From an uncultured Acidimicrobiales bacterium (GTDB taxonomy: Bacteria > Actinomycetota > Acidimicrobiia > Acidimicrobiales > Aldehydirespiratoraceae): a stretch of 64,000 nucleotides of DNA. Location of the stretch: positions 1 to 64,000 of the forward strand of contig CAJQPN010000040.1 of assembly GCA_905480195.1 (NCBI GenBank), written 5' to 3'. Positions within the stretch are counted from its first letter, which is position 1. The number at the start of each line of letters is the position of its first letter. Both the position numbers and the translations under genes were made by a program. Below the pieces are notes generated by a model. That model worked only from the letters and a program-made list of their open reading frames with translations, searched no databases and was not told the origin of the DNA. Of this stretch, positions 1 through 10,336 are shown in pieces.

Positions 1-524
1 GTGCGAAGCAACTCGTAGCGGAAGTGAAACGGTTCGTCACCGACAATGTCGGAGACGTCGTCGTCGAAACTCACGTCACCGGTGGCGCCAGCCCGAAGGA
101 TGACGACGAGGAAGATCGCAATGAGCGCTGCGAGCAAGGCCCCCTCGAGCCGCGTGATCTCACCCTGGATGAGGAGGGCGAAGACGATCACCGATGCAAG
201 CGAGATCGGAACTTCACGTCTGATCGTGCTGGAACTGACCGGAATGACAGCGACCGTCGCCGCAGCAGCCAACACCAAGCTGATGTTCGCCACATTCGAG
301 CCGACGATGTTGCCGACTCCGATGTCGAGATCACCGCGGCCTGCGGCAAGACCAGACACCACCATCTCGGGTGCACTGGTTCCAAACCCGATCAGTACCG
401 CTCCGATGACGACCGGCGAGACCCTTCTAGCGACGGCGATACGAGCAGCTCCGCGAACGAAGTGGTCGGCCGCCACTGCGAGCACCGCCAGACCAACAAG
501 CGTTGAGACAAGGCCAACAAGCAT
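1..524 (-). CDS. Na+/Ca2+ exchanger family membrane protein, C-terminus cut by window edge
   Basis: The frame opens with ATG at 524 and runs off the left edge, so only about the first 174 residues are visible. It shows hydrophobic helices and the exchanger alpha-repeat signature: a GTSAPE motif near residues 48-53, then GNIVGSNVANI about 20 residues later. These glycine-, asparagine- and glutamate-bearing segments form the cation site in the YrbG/CaxA family, which exchanges sodium or protons for calcium across the cytoplasmic membrane. The second alpha repeat would lie outside the window. It starts 15 bases after the ftsK stop on the same strand, so co-transcription is likely. The family call is firm; ion specificity is not. 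Confidence 0.85.
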   Translation of the reverse strand, partial: MLVGLVSTLVGLAVLAVAADHFVRGAARIAVARRVSPVVIGAVLIGFGTSAPEMVVSGLAAGRGDLDIGVGNIVGSNVANISLVLAAAATVAVIPVSSSTIRREVPISLASVIVFALLIQGEITRLEGALLAALIAIFLVVILRAGATGDVSFDDDVSDIVGDEPFHFRYELLR

Positions 525-539
525 CGACGGGAAGGGTAC

Positions 540-2948
540 TCAGCTCTGGCCGCGCCGAGCAGCAAGCTCCTCAGGGGTTATCAGAACGTCACGCGCCTTC
601 GAGCCTGTCGAGGGGCCAACCACCCCAGCGTCCTCTAGCAGGTCCATGATCCGGCCGGCGCGAGCAAATCCCACGCGAAGCTTGCGTTGCAGCATCGACG
701 TCGAACCGAGTTGAGTCTCGACGACGAGTTCCATGGCTTGGCTGAGCAGTTCGTCGCCGTCTTCTTCAGTTTGCGGGGGCGCAGCCGTGATGGTGTCGAG
801 GCTCGGAGGCGTATTGGTGACTCCACCTGCTCCCGGGATCGGAGCATCTATCGAGATGCTTGACGCCGTGGCGTCGGTGGTTGCCGTGCTGGCAGTCACG
901 GTCTGCTCGTCCGGGGTGGCCGGAGCCTGGTCGATCCAGTGCTGGACGATTGCGCGGACTTCGCTCTCTTCAACCCAGCAGCCCTGAACGCGATGCGGCG
1001 TCGATGACGACGGCCCGAGCATCAAGAGGTCGCCTTTGCCTACCAGACGCTCCGCTCCGGGCTGATCGAGGATCACACGGGAGTCGGTGAGGCTCGAAAC
1101 TGCGAAGGCCAGGCGAGCAGGCACATTGGCCTTGATGACGCCGGTGATGACGTTGACTGAAGGACGCTGGGTGGCGATCACAAGGTGGATACCGACTGCG
1201 CGAGCCATCTGCGCGATGCGGGCGATCGAATCCTCGACGTCGCGCGCAGCAACCATCATCAGATCAGCGAGTTCGTCGACGACGACGAGCATGAACGGGA
1301 GGCGCTTGTATTCGAGTGGATCGCCGTTCTCGTCGACCTCCCCGAGACCGGGTTCGATCGTTCCGGCATCAACAGCATTGTTGTAGCCGGTGATGTCGCG
1401 GAAGCCGACCTTGTGCAAGAGGTCATAGCGACGTTCCATCTCGCGCACCGCCCACGCCAGCGCATTGGCCGCTTGGCGTGGATCGGTGACGGGCGCAGTA
1501 AGCAAATGGGGCGCTTTGTCGTACTGGCCCATCTCGACCCGTTTCGGGTCGATCAGGATCATCCGAACCTGCTCTGGCGTGGTCCGCATGAGAATCGACG
1601 TGAGTACCGAGTTGAGACACGACGACTTGCCGGCGCCGGTTGCGCCGGCGATGAGCAGGTGCGGCATCGTGGCCAAGTTGACCATCACGTTCTTGCCGTT
1701 GATGTCGCGACCGATCGCAACCTCGAGCGGATGCTTTGCGTGACGTGCTTCCTTCGATCGGAGAATGTCACCCAGCGCAATGACTTGCCGATCAGAGTTC
1801 GGAACCTCAACACCGATCGCTCGACGACCCGGGATCGGAGCAAGGATCCGAACATCTGGGGAGGCCATGGCATACGCGATGTCCTTGCGCAGGCTCTCGA
1901 GCTTCGACACCTTGACGCCTTCACCCAACTCGAGCACATAGCGGGTGACGGTCGGGCCGACGACCGGGTCGAGCGGTGTCGTCGGCACACCGAACTGGTC
2001 GAGCGTGAACTGGAGCAGGCGGCCGCGTTCGGCCACCTGATTCTGATCGATCGCCTTCGCTTCACTGCGCGACAGGATCGACATCGGTGGGAGCTTCCAT
2101 TTGCCGTTGTTGGCTGGCAGCGACAGGGACTCTTGGGTTGCCTCGGCGACAGGTTCTGCCTTCTTCCGCTGCTTCTTCGCTTCGGGCGCAACAGGTTGGG
2201 TCTCTAGCTCGGGTTCGGGCTCGGGCTCGGGTGCCGACCGAACCTCGGACTCGAGCGGTCGATGCTCGGTCACGGCGTCGTTGCCCTGCGTCGGGTCGTG
2301 GAAGAGCGACGCCATCGCTCGCCGGAACAGCGTGCCGATCGGAGCGAGCGTTCGACCCACACCCCCGCCGAACGCTCGGGCCGACGAACCGGTGACGACG
2401 AGCGCTCCAGTAATACCGATTGCGGCCAACACCAGCAAACTTCCAGCAGCATCGGCTGCGGCGTGCAGCGGGCCACCCACTGCCCAACCGAGGCCACCGC
2501 CGGCCGCACCAAGCTCCTCAATCGGATCGTCGATCCCAGGGCGGCCTCGCACGACGTGCAGAACGCCCGTCGTAGCCATCGCAACAAAGATCCCACCGAC
2601 CATGAGCCGAGCGACCCGCTCGACATCGTCATCGGCTTCCGGATCGCCGCCACGCACGAGCGCCACACCACTGGCGACAAGCGCTATCGGAACGACCGAT
2701 CGGCTCACGCCGAGCACCAGAGCCATGCCGTCGTCAAGTACCTCGCCGATGGTCCCAGCAGATCCGAGCCAGGTCGCGGCACCGGCCAAGAGACCGATCA
2801 GGATGAATCCGATCCCCCACATGTCAGCTCGGTGGCTCGCCATTACCGAACCGACCGCGTCGCGCGACGCGGCAGCGCTCACGCGCTTCGCAGCGGATTT
2901 CTTCACGGCCTTCTTGGCCGCAGGTTTCTTGCGTTGTTGCGTGGCCAC
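540..2948 (-). CDS. ftsK: DNA translocase FtsK/SpoIIIE
   Basis: Septal DNA pump of 802 residues that clears chromosomes from the division plane. After a lysine- and alanine-rich start come hydrophobic segments (roughly residues 40-190) that form the membrane anchor, a charged linker, then the motor: Walker A GATGAGKSS near residue 435, Walker B-type ILIDPKR and VVVDELADL, and a C-terminal gamma winged helix with TSMLQRKLRVGFARAGRIMD. I chose the GTG at 2948, preceded by a GGGGG stretch. A longer frame to 3155 exists, but its extra residues are low-complexity and would overlap the upstream membrane-protein gene, which ends at 3037. The ftsK / rnj / dapA neighbourhood is common in actinobacteria. 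Confidence 0.95.
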   Translation of the reverse strand: MATQQRKKPAAKKAVKKSAAKRVSAAASRDAVGSVMASHRADMWGIGFILIGLLAGAATWLGSAGTIGEVLDDGMALVLGVSRSVVPIALVASGVALVRGGDPEADDDVERVARLMVGGIFVAMATTGVLHVVRGRPGIDDPIEELGAAGGGLGWAVGGPLHAAADAAGSLLVLAAIGITGALVVTGSSARAFGGGVGRTLAPIGTLFRRAMASLFHDPTQGNDAVTEHRPLESEVRSAPEPEPEPELETQPVAPEAKKQRKKAEPVAEATQESLSLPANNGKWKLPPMSILSRSEAKAIDQNQVAERGRLLQFTLDQFGVPTTPLDPVVGPTVTRYVLELGEGVKVSKLESLRKDIAYAMASPDVRILAPIPGRRAIGVEVPNSDRQVIALGDILRSKEARHAKHPLEVAIGRDINGKNVMVNLATMPHLLIAGATGAGKSSCLNSVLTSILMRTTPEQVRMILIDPKRVEMGQYDKAPHLLTAPVTDPRQAANALAWAVREMERRYDLLHKVGFRDITGYNNAVDAGTIEPGLGEVDENGDPLEYKRLPFMLVVVDELADLMMVAARDVEDSIARIAQMARAVGIHLVIATQRPSVNVITGVIKANVPARLAFAVSSLTDSRVILDQPGAERLVGKGDLLMLGPSSSTPHRVQGCWVEESEVRAIVQHWIDQAPATPDEQTVTASTATTDATASSISIDAPIPGAGGVTNTPPSLDTITAAPPQTEEDGDELLSQAMELVVETQLGSTSMLQRKLRVGFARAGRIMDLLEDAGVVGPSTGSKARDVLITPEELAARRGQS

Positions 2949-3036
2949 AGTACCCCCGACGCTACTTGAGCGACCTTGCTCGACCGGGGCACCCCTGTGG
3001 ATAACTCGCGACGAATGTTGGGACTTGCCGCTCGCC

Positions 3037-3486
3037 TCATCCTGCGTGATTGGCGGCTTCGAGAGTCGAATGGATCGCTTCGACCGCTCGCCGGATCCGA
3101 TAGCCGGAAGCCCCATCGACCACCCGTATCCGTACGCGAGAACCGTCGGCGGCAACGAGGGCGAGGGTCTTCACCCGACGCGGGTCGGCAAGATCCTCGG
3201 TCCAATCGTGCCGACCAAGTGGTTTGATCTCGAGTCGGGCTCCTTCAGCCTTGATCACCTGTCGCTTCACCCAGTTGACCACCACGAGATTGTTGTCGTT
3301 TGCGAACCACACGCCTCGCCGCCACCAGCCGAACAGCAGCACGACGACGCCGACCCCGATGAACAGCGCGCGACCAAGCCCCTCGCCCGGGCCCGCTGCG
3401 TTGACGACGGCAGGCACGGTGAGGGCGCCGAAGACGATCGCATAGCCCCAACCAGGGCCGACCACACGCAACGACGTCATACCCAT
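3037..3486 (-). CDS. PH-like domain membrane protein
   Basis: A 149-residue protein with two hydrophobic segments at about residues 13-30 and 35-53, followed by a soluble part resembling a bacterial PH-like (bPH2/YdbT-type) fold: a WFANDNNLVVVNWVKRQ strand, then basic and acidic stretches and a C-terminal helix. It starts five bases after the RNase J stop and lies upstream of ftsK, so it is probably in the same transcript. No catalytic residues are visible. The family assignment rests on layout and general similarity only; the role is unknown. Confidence 0.75.
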   Translation of the reverse strand: MGMTSLRVVGPGWGYAIVFGALTVPAVVNAAGPGEGLGRALFIGVGVVVLLFGWWRRGVWFANDNNLVVVNWVKRQVIKAEGARLEIKPLGRHDWTEDLADPRRVKTLALVAADGSRVRIRVVDGASGYRIRRAVEAIHSTLEAANHAG

Positions 3487-3491
3487 GGCGC

Positions 3492-5153
3492 TCAGTCTTC
3501 GCGCACGACCGGCACGATCATCGGACGGCGGCGAGTGCGGTCGTTGACGGTGCGACCTGCGGCACGACGTGCGATCTGGGTCATCCGCTCGATATCGGCG
3601 TCAGGGTCCCCGAGCGCGTCGAGTAGATCGGCCTCGACGGCGTCGGCGACCGCCGCCTCGTGCCCAGCGAGCGCCGGTACTTCCACCCAACCGCGTGAGA
3701 TGACGTCGGGACCGGCGAGGATCTCACCCCGCTCCATGTCGAGGTGGACCACAACCACGACGAAGCCGCCATCACTGAGGGTACGTCGTTCGGCGAGAAC
3801 GGTGCTTCCAAGATCACCAACCATGCCGTCGACGTAGAGGTGATCACCTCCGATCGACCCGAGATGCTCGATGCCCTCATCGGACAGCACGATCTGGTCC
3901 CCGTCCTCACACAGCACGACCCGTTCGTCGGGCATGCCCATCCGAACAGCGAGTTCCTGGTGGGCTACAAGGTGCGCGTACTCACCGTGCACGGGTACGA
4001 ACCATTCGGGAACAGCCACCGAGTGAAGAGTTTGAAGTTCCTGTTGTTTGCCGTGACCGCTCGTGTGTACGTCTACCGTTCCGGAGTGGAATACCCGAAC
4101 CCCGTGGCGGGCGAGGCCGTTTCGCACCGATGCCACGGCGGTCTCGTTGCCGGGGATCGGGTGTGAGCTGAAAATGACCGTGTCGTTCGCGTCCAGCTGC
4201 AGCCACTTGCTCCGACCGATCGCCATCTGGGTTAGCGCAGCACGAGGCTCACCCTGCGATCCGGTGCACACGATGAGCGCCCTGGCCTGATCGAGCTCGT
4301 CGAGATCGTCGATGTCGCGGATGTTGGCGTCCGGGACCCGCAAGATGCCGAGGTCGCGGGCGAGCTTGACGTTGCGACGCATCGACAACCCGAGCGTGAC
4401 AAGGATTCGACCACTCTCGACCGCTGCGTCGGCCAACTGCTGGATGCGATGGACGTGACTTGCGAACGAAGCGACGATTACCCGCCGTCCGTCCTGACTC
4501 CGGATGAGACTTGCCAGGTTTCGGCCGATCTCCGTCTCTGACTTCGACGCTCCCGGGCTGTCGGCGTTCGTCGAGTCGGCCAAGAGCAGCCGAATGCCGG
4601 GATCGTGGGCGAGCGCGCCGATCCGACTCAAGTCGGTGCGGCGACCATCCACCGGGGTGAGATCGAGCTTGAAATCGCTCGAGTGCAAGATCACACCCTG
4701 TTCGGTGTGGAATGCAGTGATGTTGCCGGATGGAATCGAGTGGGTGACCGGCAAGAACTCACAGTCGAAGGGCCCGACATTGAGCCGATCGCCATCGCTG
4801 ATCGGCCGGAGATCGGCTTGGTTCTGCAGCCCACGCTCGCGGAGTTTGTGATCGACGAGTCCGAGTGTGAACGGCGAGCCATAGATGGGAATCGCCATGT
4901 GCGACAGCAGGTACGGCAGAGCGCCGATGTGGTCTTCGTGGGCGTGCGTTGCGATACATGCCTCGACCCGATCCGCATTCTCGATCAAGTAGGTCAGGTC
5001 AGGAAACACGGCGTCCACGCCCGGCAGGTCGTCACCACCGAACATCTGGCCGCAGTCGAGTACGACGATCCGACCCTCGGTCTCGATGGCGGCACAATTT
5101 CGTCCGATCTCGCCGAGGCCGCCGAGGAACGTGATGGTCACCGGTGCGGCCAT
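3492..5153 (-). CDS. rnj: Ribonuclease J
   Basis: Metallo-beta-lactamase-fold ribonuclease with 5'-3' exonuclease and endonuclease activity in RNA decay and rRNA maturation. The N-terminus GGLGEIGRN is typical of the family, and the zinc-binding HxHxDH motif is intact (H70, H72, D74, H75). The beta-CASP region and the C-terminal domain follow; total length 553 residues is normal. It sits nine bases downstream of dapA and is probably transcribed from it, an arrangement shared with mycobacteria. No unusual features. Confidence 0.97.
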   Translation of the reverse strand: MAAPVTITFLGGLGEIGRNCAAIETEGRIVVLDCGQMFGGDDLPGVDAVFPDLTYLIENADRVEACIATHAHEDHIGALPYLLSHMAIPIYGSPFTLGLVDHKLRERGLQNQADLRPISDGDRLNVGPFDCEFLPVTHSIPSGNITAFHTEQGVILHSSDFKLDLTPVDGRRTDLSRIGALAHDPGIRLLLADSTNADSPGASKSETEIGRNLASLIRSQDGRRVIVASFASHVHRIQQLADAAVESGRILVTLGLSMRRNVKLARDLGILRVPDANIRDIDDLDELDQARALIVCTGSQGEPRAALTQMAIGRSKWLQLDANDTVIFSSHPIPGNETAVASVRNGLARHGVRVFHSGTVDVHTSGHGKQQELQTLHSVAVPEWFVPVHGEYAHLVAHQELAVRMGMPDERVVLCEDGDQIVLSDEGIEHLGSIGGDHLYVDGMVGDLGSTVLAERRTLSDGGFVVVVVHLDMERGEILAGPDVISRGWVEVPALAGHEAAVADAVEADLLDALGDPDADIERMTQIARRAAGRTVNDRTRRRPMIVPVVRED

Positions 5154-5161
5154 ATGCGGGC

Positions 5162-6061
5162 TCAGCCTTTGCCGAGCCCAGCCAGCACGGCCTTCGCTTC
5201 GATCTCGACAAATTCGGGTTCGGGACCCATCGGCGGGCGGGTCGGCCCACCGGGCAGGCCCAACAGACGCAGCATGGCCTTGGTGGGAATCGGGTTCGGA
5301 GCATCCTCGCCGGTCTCGAAGGAATAGCTCGGGATCAAGGAGCGGTTGATCTCGATCGCCTTGTCGACCTCGCCGTTGAAGAACGCCTTCATGAGATCCT
5401 GGATCTCGTTTCCGACCCAGTGCGTTGCGACGCCGATCGTGCCGACGGCTCCGATCGACAGGAGCGGAAGGGTGAGCACATCATCGCCGCTGTACACCTC
5501 GGTGTCGGGAGGAGCGATCGACAGGAGCTTCGCCGTCTGGGCCGGATCGCCGTTGGCATCCTTCACGCCGATGATGTTGTCGACCGTCTCGAAGAGGTCG
5601 ACCATCGTCTCCACCGCGATGGGGCGACCCGTACGACCCTTAATGTCGTAGAGCAGCACCGGCATGTCGGTTGCAGCGGCACACGCACGGAAATGATCGG
5701 ATAAACCGGCCTGCGATGGGCGGTTGTAGTACGGCGTCACGTGCAGAAGCCCGGCTGCGCCCGCGGCGGTAGCTCGCTCGGTAAGTTCGACCGCTGCGCG
5801 CGTGTCGTTGCTCCCGGCGCCCGCCACGACCGGGCCGTCGATGGCTTCCGCGACTGCGCCGATCAGCTCGATCTGCTCATCGTGGGTGAGGCTTGGGCTT
5901 TCGCCGGTGGTCCCGGCAATGATCAGCCCGTCGTTGCCCCCCTCGGTGGTGAGCCACCTTGCCAGCTTCTGTGCACCGTCGAGGTCGAGGCTTCCGTCGG
6001 CGGCGAAGGGGGTGACCATGGCGGTCAGGACCCGCCCGAATGTGGCGATTGCAGCGGTCAT
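5162..6061 (-). CDS. dapA: 4-hydroxy-tetrahydrodipicolinate synthase
   Basis: Condenses pyruvate with aspartate semialdehyde, the first committed step to diaminopimelate and lysine. The 299-residue protein keeps the Schiff-base lysine K167 in IIGVKDANGD, the tyrosine Y139 and arginine R144 of the YDIKGRTG segment, and the TTGE loop at 51-54. The YDIKGRTG loop differs slightly from the usual YNVPxRTG but keeps the active-site tyrosine and arginine. It heads a dapA-rnj pair; dapB lies about 5 kb away on the same strand. Confidence 0.96.
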   Translation of the reverse strand: MTAAIATFGRVLTAMVTPFAADGSLDLDGAQKLARWLTTEGGNDGLIIAGTTGESPSLTHDEQIELIGAVAEAIDGPVVAGAGSNDTRAAVELTERATAAGAAGLLHVTPYYNRPSQAGLSDHFRACAAATDMPVLLYDIKGRTGRPIAVETMVDLFETVDNIIGVKDANGDPAQTAKLLSIAPPDTEVYSGDDVLTLPLLSIGAVGTIGVATHWVGNEIQDLMKAFFNGEVDKAIEINRSLIPSYSFETGEDAPNPIPTKAMLRLLGLPGGPTRPPMGPEPEFVEIEAKAVLAGLGKG

Positions 6062-6108
6062 TGCTCAAGCCTGCCACGGGAAGGAGCTGCTGCCGCGCCG
6101 CTTCACCG

Positions 6109-8199
6109 TCAGGGCTGATGACCGGCGAGTGAACCACCGTCGGTCGCCAGACGTTCGAGCAGCGGCGAGAGCTTCCAATGCGCACCACCGAGGCGATTGT
6201 CATAGCCCTTGATCTTGTCGACGATCTCACCGAGGCCAACTGCATCGGCCCAGTGCATCGGGCCCCCGCGATACATCGGCCAGCCGTACCCGTTCACCCA
6301 CACGACGTCGATGTCGCTGCCGCGGATCGCGATGCCTTCCTCTAGGATTTTCGCGCCTTCGTTGACCATCGGGTACAGGAGGCGCTCGAGAATCTCCTGG
6401 TCGGTGACCTCACGCTGCTCGTGGCCACGGGCCTCCGCAAAATCGCGGATCGTCTGCTCGACGTCGGGGTCAGGCGTAGCCGCTCGGGTCTCGGGGTCGT
6501 ATGTGTAGTAACCGCGACCGTTCTTCTGCCCACGACGACCGCTCTCGCACATGACTTCACGGATCGTCGACGAGGTGCTCTTCTCGGCCTTCCAGCCGAT
6601 GTCGAGACCGGCGAGATCGCTCATGGAGAACGGACCCATCGGGAAGCCGAACTCATAGAGCACGCTGTCGATCTGTGCGGGCGTAGCACCTTCCATCAGC
6701 ATCTTCTCGGCCTCGGCGCCGCGCATGGCAAGCATGCGATTACCGACGAACCCCCGGCACACGCCGACCATGGCGCACACTTTGCCAATCTGCTTTCCGA
6801 TCGCCATTGTCGACGCGACGACGGTGTCGTTCGATTTGTCACCGCGTACGTTCTCGAGGAGCTTCATCACATTGGCAGGTGAGAAGAAGTGCATGCCGAT
6901 CACCCACTCGGGCCGCGTCGTCGCGGAGGCAATCTCGTTCACGTCGAGTGCAGAGGTGTTCGACGCCATGATCGCTCCGGGCTTACAGATCTGGTCGAGT
7001 TCGGCAAAGATCGTCTTCTTCAGTTCCATGTCTTCGAACACGGCCTCGATGACGATGTCGCAGTCGGCGAAGTCGTGCTTGTCGGTGGAACCGGTGATCA
7101 GCGCCATTCGCTCATCGACGGCCTCCGCCGGGATCGAGCCCCGGCTGGCAGAACGCTCGTAATTCTTGCGGACAATCCCGAGCCCCCGCTCGAGCGCCTC
7201 GTCGTTGACTTCGACGATGGTGACCGGAATGCCGACGTTCGCGAAGTTCATCGCGATGCCACCACCCATCGTGCCGGCGCCGAGCACACCTGCCTTGTGG
7301 ACGTCGATGGTCGGCGTGTCCTTTGCGATGTCAGGAATCTTGTTCGCGGCCCGTTCGGCGAAGAAGTAGTAGCGCTGGGCGGCTGACTGGGGGCCGGTCA
7401 TCAGCTCACGGAACAGCTCTGCCTCGACCTTCAGCCCCTCGTGGAACGGCAAACTCGCGGCCGCCTCGATGCACCGGATGTTGTATTCGGGAGCGAGGAA
7501 ACCTCGGGTCTTGCGGGCGATCTTCTCGCGGAAGTCGGCGAATATCTGAGGATCAACACCATCGACCTTGTCGTTGCGGTCGCGGACTTTCATCAGCGGC
7601 AGACCGTCGGCAACAGCCCGCTCGGCGAACGCAATGGCTGCTGTTCGCAAGGTGGCCCAGTCACCGTCGATCATTTCGTCAATCAAGCCGTCGGAGGCTG
7701 CTTCTGCCGCCGGCATGTGGCGCCCAGACGTCATCGCTTCAAGGGCCTTCGGCACACCGATCAGACGGGGCAGCCGCTGGGTCCCGCCGGCGCCAGGCAG
7801 CAAGCCGATGTTGACCTCGGGAAGGCCGTACTTCGATGAAGCAAGCCCGACGCGATAGTGCGCCGCTAACGCAACCTCAAGCCCACCTCCGAGCGCGGTG
7901 CCGTGGATGGCGGCGATCACCGGGACCGCTGCGTTTTCCATCACACCTTGGACGTCGGCGAGACTGGCCGACTCGGGGACGCTGCCGCCGAACTCACTGA
8001 TGTCTGCGCCGGCGATGAAGGTCCTACCTGCACAGATCAACACGACCGCCTGCGCGCCGTCGGCGCTCGCCTGGTTGAGGCCGTCGAAGATGCCCTGCCG
8101 GACATGCCAGCTGAGGGCGTTGACCGGTGGATTGTCGACGGTGATGACGGCGACGCCGCTCTCGTTATCGATCGAGACAGATTGCGTAAGTTCGGCCAT
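6109..8199 (-). CDS. Bifunctional enoyl-CoA hydratase / 3-hydroxyacyl-CoA dehydrogenase (FadJ/FadB-like)
   Basis: A 696-residue fatty-acid beta-oxidation enzyme. The N-terminal crotonase domain (about residues 1-190) carries the oxyanion-hole segments [16 protein letters not shown] and [16 protein letters not shown]. The dehydrogenase half starts near residue 290 with the NAD-binding [13 protein letters not shown] and ends in two 3HCDH C-terminal domains, including the FVGNRM and [13 protein letters not shown] segments. It should convert enoyl-CoA to 3-ketoacyl-CoA; the thiolase partner is not in the window. I chose the ATG at 8199, giving MAELTQS; an ATG at 8235 would add twelve residues unlike the family. 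It is divergent from the DUF1295 gene. Confidence 0.93.
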   Translation of the reverse strand: MAELTQSVSIDNESGVAVITVDNPPVNALSWHVRQGIFDGLNQASADGAQAVVLICAGRTFIAGADISEFGGSVPESASLADVQGVMENAAVPVIAAIHGTALGGGLEVALAAHYRVGLASSKYGLPEVNIGLLPGAGGTQRLPRLIGVPKALEAMTSGRHMPAAEAASDGLIDEMIDGDWATLRTAAIAFAERAVADGLPLMKVRDRNDKVDGVDPQIFADFREKIARKTRGFLAPEYNIRCIEAAASLPFHEGLKVEAELFRELMTGPQSAAQRYYFFAERAANKIPDIAKDTPTIDVHKAGVLGAGTMGGGIAMNFANVGIPVTIVEVNDEALERGLGIVRKNYERSASRGSIPAEAVDERMALITGSTDKHDFADCDIVIEAVFEDMELKKTIFAELDQICKPGAIMASNTSALDVNEIASATTRPEWVIGMHFFSPANVMKLLENVRGDKSNDTVVASTMAIGKQIGKVCAMVGVCRGFVGNRMLAMRGAEAEKMLMEGATPAQIDSVLYEFGFPMGPFSMSDLAGLDIGWKAEKSTSSTIREVMCESGRRGQKNGRGYYTYDPETRAATPDPDVEQTIRDFAEARGHEQREVTDQEILERLLYPMVNEGAKILEEGIAIRGSDIDVVWVNGYGWPMYRGGPMHWADAVGLGEIVDKIKGYDNRLGGAHWKLSPLLERLATDGGSLAGHQP

Positions 8200-8263
8200 G
8201 CGGTGAGTCTCGCGTCCGGATTCCGATCGGGCCACCTCACGCTTCGGCGCCTACGCTGCAACC

Positions 8264-9136
8264 ATGTCTCCTCGTGCCGCTTCTGTCGTCGCTGTTGCCG
8301 TCTCGCTCGCACTGGGAGCCGCCATCGCAGCGGCGGGTAGCGACGGCGGGGAGGAGGTCGGCGGCCTACCTACGTTCGTCTGGCTCGTCATCGTCGCCTT
8401 CGGTGTGAATCTGGCCGTCTATATTCCATCGTTTCTGAAGCGCACCGAGCACTACTTCGATCTCACGGGCAGCATCACCTATGTGACGGTCATCGTCATC
8501 GCAATCACGACGACGTCTGACCTCGATGCCCGAACAGTGATTCTCGGCGCAGCGATCGGTCTGTGGGCTGGGCGCCTCGGCACATTTTTGTTCCGCCGGG
8601 TCACGCGCGACGGTGGAGACGGCCGGTTCGACACGCTGAAGCTCGATTCGCTCGTCTTTTTGCGCGTCTGGGTATTGCAGGGCCTGTGGGTCACGATCAC
8701 CGCCGGCGCTGCCCTCGCTGCGATGACGTCGGGCACAAAGCAAGATCTCGGGATCGTCGGTGTCGGTGGCCTCATGCTCTGGGTCGTCGGCTTTGTGATC
8801 GAGGTGACCGCCGACCGGCAGAAGTCGGCTTTCAAAGCTGACAAGACCAACGATGGCCGCTTCATCGCCACTGGTCTTTGGGCGTGGTCTCGCCATCCGA
8901 ATTACTTCGGAGAGATCACCCTGTGGCTCGGTATTGCCATCCTGGCGGTCCCGGCACTCGACGGATGGCAGGTCGCCACCCTGATCTCGCCACTGTTCGT
9001 GTTCGTGCTACTCACCCGTGTCAGTGGTGTGCCGCTGATCGAACGTCGGGGCCTGAAGCGTTGGGGTGATGACCCGGAGTACCAGGCATACCTGGCGAAG
9101 ACTCCCGTTCTGATGCTGCGGCCCCCCAGCCGATAA
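8264..9136 (+). CDS. DUF1295 / steroid-reductase-like integral membrane protein
   Basis: A 290-residue multi-span membrane protein. The C-terminal part has the DUF1295 hallmarks: GLWAWSRHPNYFGEI followed by more helices and a final EYQAYLAKTPVL segment. The family is related in fold to steroid 5-alpha-reductases and isoprenylcysteine methyltransferases, which use NADPH or SAM on lipid substrates, but the reaction of bacterial DUF1295 proteins is mostly not established. It is divergent from the beta-oxidation enzyme, with 64 bases between starts, so a shared regulatory region is possible. The family call is secure, the substrate unknown. Confidence 0.88.
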   Translation: MSPRAASVVAVAVSLALGAAIAAAGSDGGEEVGGLPTFVWLVIVAFGVNLAVYIPSFLKRTEHYFDLTGSITYVTVIVIAITTTSDLDARTVILGAAIGLWAGRLGTFLFRRVTRDGGDGRFDTLKLDSLVFLRVWVLQGLWVTITAGAALAAMTSGTKQDLGIVGVGGLMLWVVGFVIEVTADRQKSAFKADKTNDGRFIATGLWAWSRHPNYFGEITLWLGIAILAVPALDGWQVATLISPLFVFVLLTRVSGVPLIERRGLKRWGDDPEYQAYLAKTPVLMLRPPSR

Positions 9137-9254
9137 GGCGATCGCGAGTCGACCTCCTAGACGGTCTCCGGTGGAGATTTGGTGGCGCAGAACGGTGACG
9201 AAACACCGAGTAGTCAGCGCCACGTCGAACCAGCTCGGACTAACGTCGACGGCC

Positions 9255-10328
9255 ATGAGTAGTACTGGCGAGGCCCCGCCGCGCGACGCAAAGCAAGTTG
9301 TCGACGAGCGTGTCGGGGGCCTCCAGAACCTTGGTTCTCGAGCACTCCTCGTCACCATGGTGGTGGCAGAGTCCGTGGCACTGCTCGCACTGCTGGTCCC
9401 CGCAGAAACGACGTCTTCGTCGGTCAGAGTGCTGATCATCTACAACGCTTTGTTGCTGATCGCTCTGGCCGCCTGGCGCCACACCAGCGATTGGGTTCGT
9501 CGTTCCTTCCTCTATGCCCTGTTGACCGTCGTGCTCTTTCGATGGTCGTTCGCGTGGTACGGGGCCGATCTCACGGACACCTACATCGCCGTCGTAGCCA
9601 CCCTTATCCAGATACCGACTCTGCTGATCGCCGTCTTCTTGATGCATCAGAAGCGGGTCGGACTGGGGATCGGGACCTCATGGCTCGTGACCCTCGGACT
9701 GGTTGCGTTGGCCGGCTCCCGACGGACCGTATTCATCGACGATCCCTTGAACGACTGGCGCCTTGGGCCGTTCATGGTTGCAATGAACCTCGGCCTGCTG
9801 ATCATCGTCGGATGGTGGGTCCGCGAACGCGAAGACTTTCTCGCCGCCAGCCGGGAACAGATCGAACTGATCGATGCCGCGAATCTCGATCCACTCACCG
9901 GCCTCGCAAACCGGCGCTCGATCCACCAACATCTCGACAGCCTGACTCGAATCCGGCACGTCTCCGTGGTTGCGCTGTTGGATATCGATCACTTCAAGGC
10001 GATCAACGACAGCTTTGGGCACGAGGGTGGAGATGCTGTTCTTTGTCGGGTGGCCGAGGCACTCGCGGGGGCGATCCGACCCAGCGATATGGTCGGTCGC
10101 TGGGGAGGCGAGGAGTTCGTCGTGGTGGCGAGGGGCCTGAACTCTTCGATGGCCGACGACCTTATCCAGCGACTCCGGTCTGTCGTCACTACTGCCGATG
10201 TCACTGCCAGCGTTGGATGGACCCTTTGGGATCCGGCGGAGGAGTCGTGGAGCGAGGCGATGAATCGCGCTGACATTTCGCTGTATAAGGCGAAAGAATC
10301 CGGGCGCGACCGAGCGATCTCGGGTTGA
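9255..10328 (+). CDS. Membrane-anchored diguanylate cyclase (GGDEF)
   Basis: Makes cyclic di-GMP from GTP. About six hydrophobic helices (residues 30-205) form a membrane sensor, then a short helical linker leads into a GGDEF domain that starts at DPLTGLANRRS. The active-site motif is GGEEF (within GRWGGEEFVVVAR), a functional variant. No RxxD inhibitory site is evident just upstream. The start is uncertain: I use the ATG at 9255, but the frame stays open to 9171, and the upstream stretch reads poorly. It converges on the SURF1 gene. The input signal is unknown. Confidence 0.9.
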   Translation: MSSTGEAPPRDAKQVVDERVGGLQNLGSRALLVTMVVAESVALLALLVPAETTSSSVRVLIIYNALLLIALAAWRHTSDWVRRSFLYALLTVVLFRWSFAWYGADLTDTYIAVVATLIQIPTLLIAVFLMHQKRVGLGIGTSWLVTLGLVALAGSRRTVFIDDPLNDWRLGPFMVAMNLGLLIIVGWWVREREDFLAASREQIELIDAANLDPLTGLANRRSIHQHLDSLTRIRHVSVVALLDIDHFKAINDSFGHEGGDAVLCRVAEALAGAIRPSDMVGRWGGEEFVVVARGLNSSMADDLIQRLRSVVTTADVTASVGWTLWDPAEESWSEAMNRADISLYKAKESGRDRAISG

Positions 10329-10336
10329 CAAGCTCG

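Noticed and set aside
1185-3837. Long plus-strand frames across ftsK and the genes beside it
   Set aside because: Shadows of ftsK, the PH-like protein and rnj; the minus-strand genes have intact motifs, while these have only low-complexity products.
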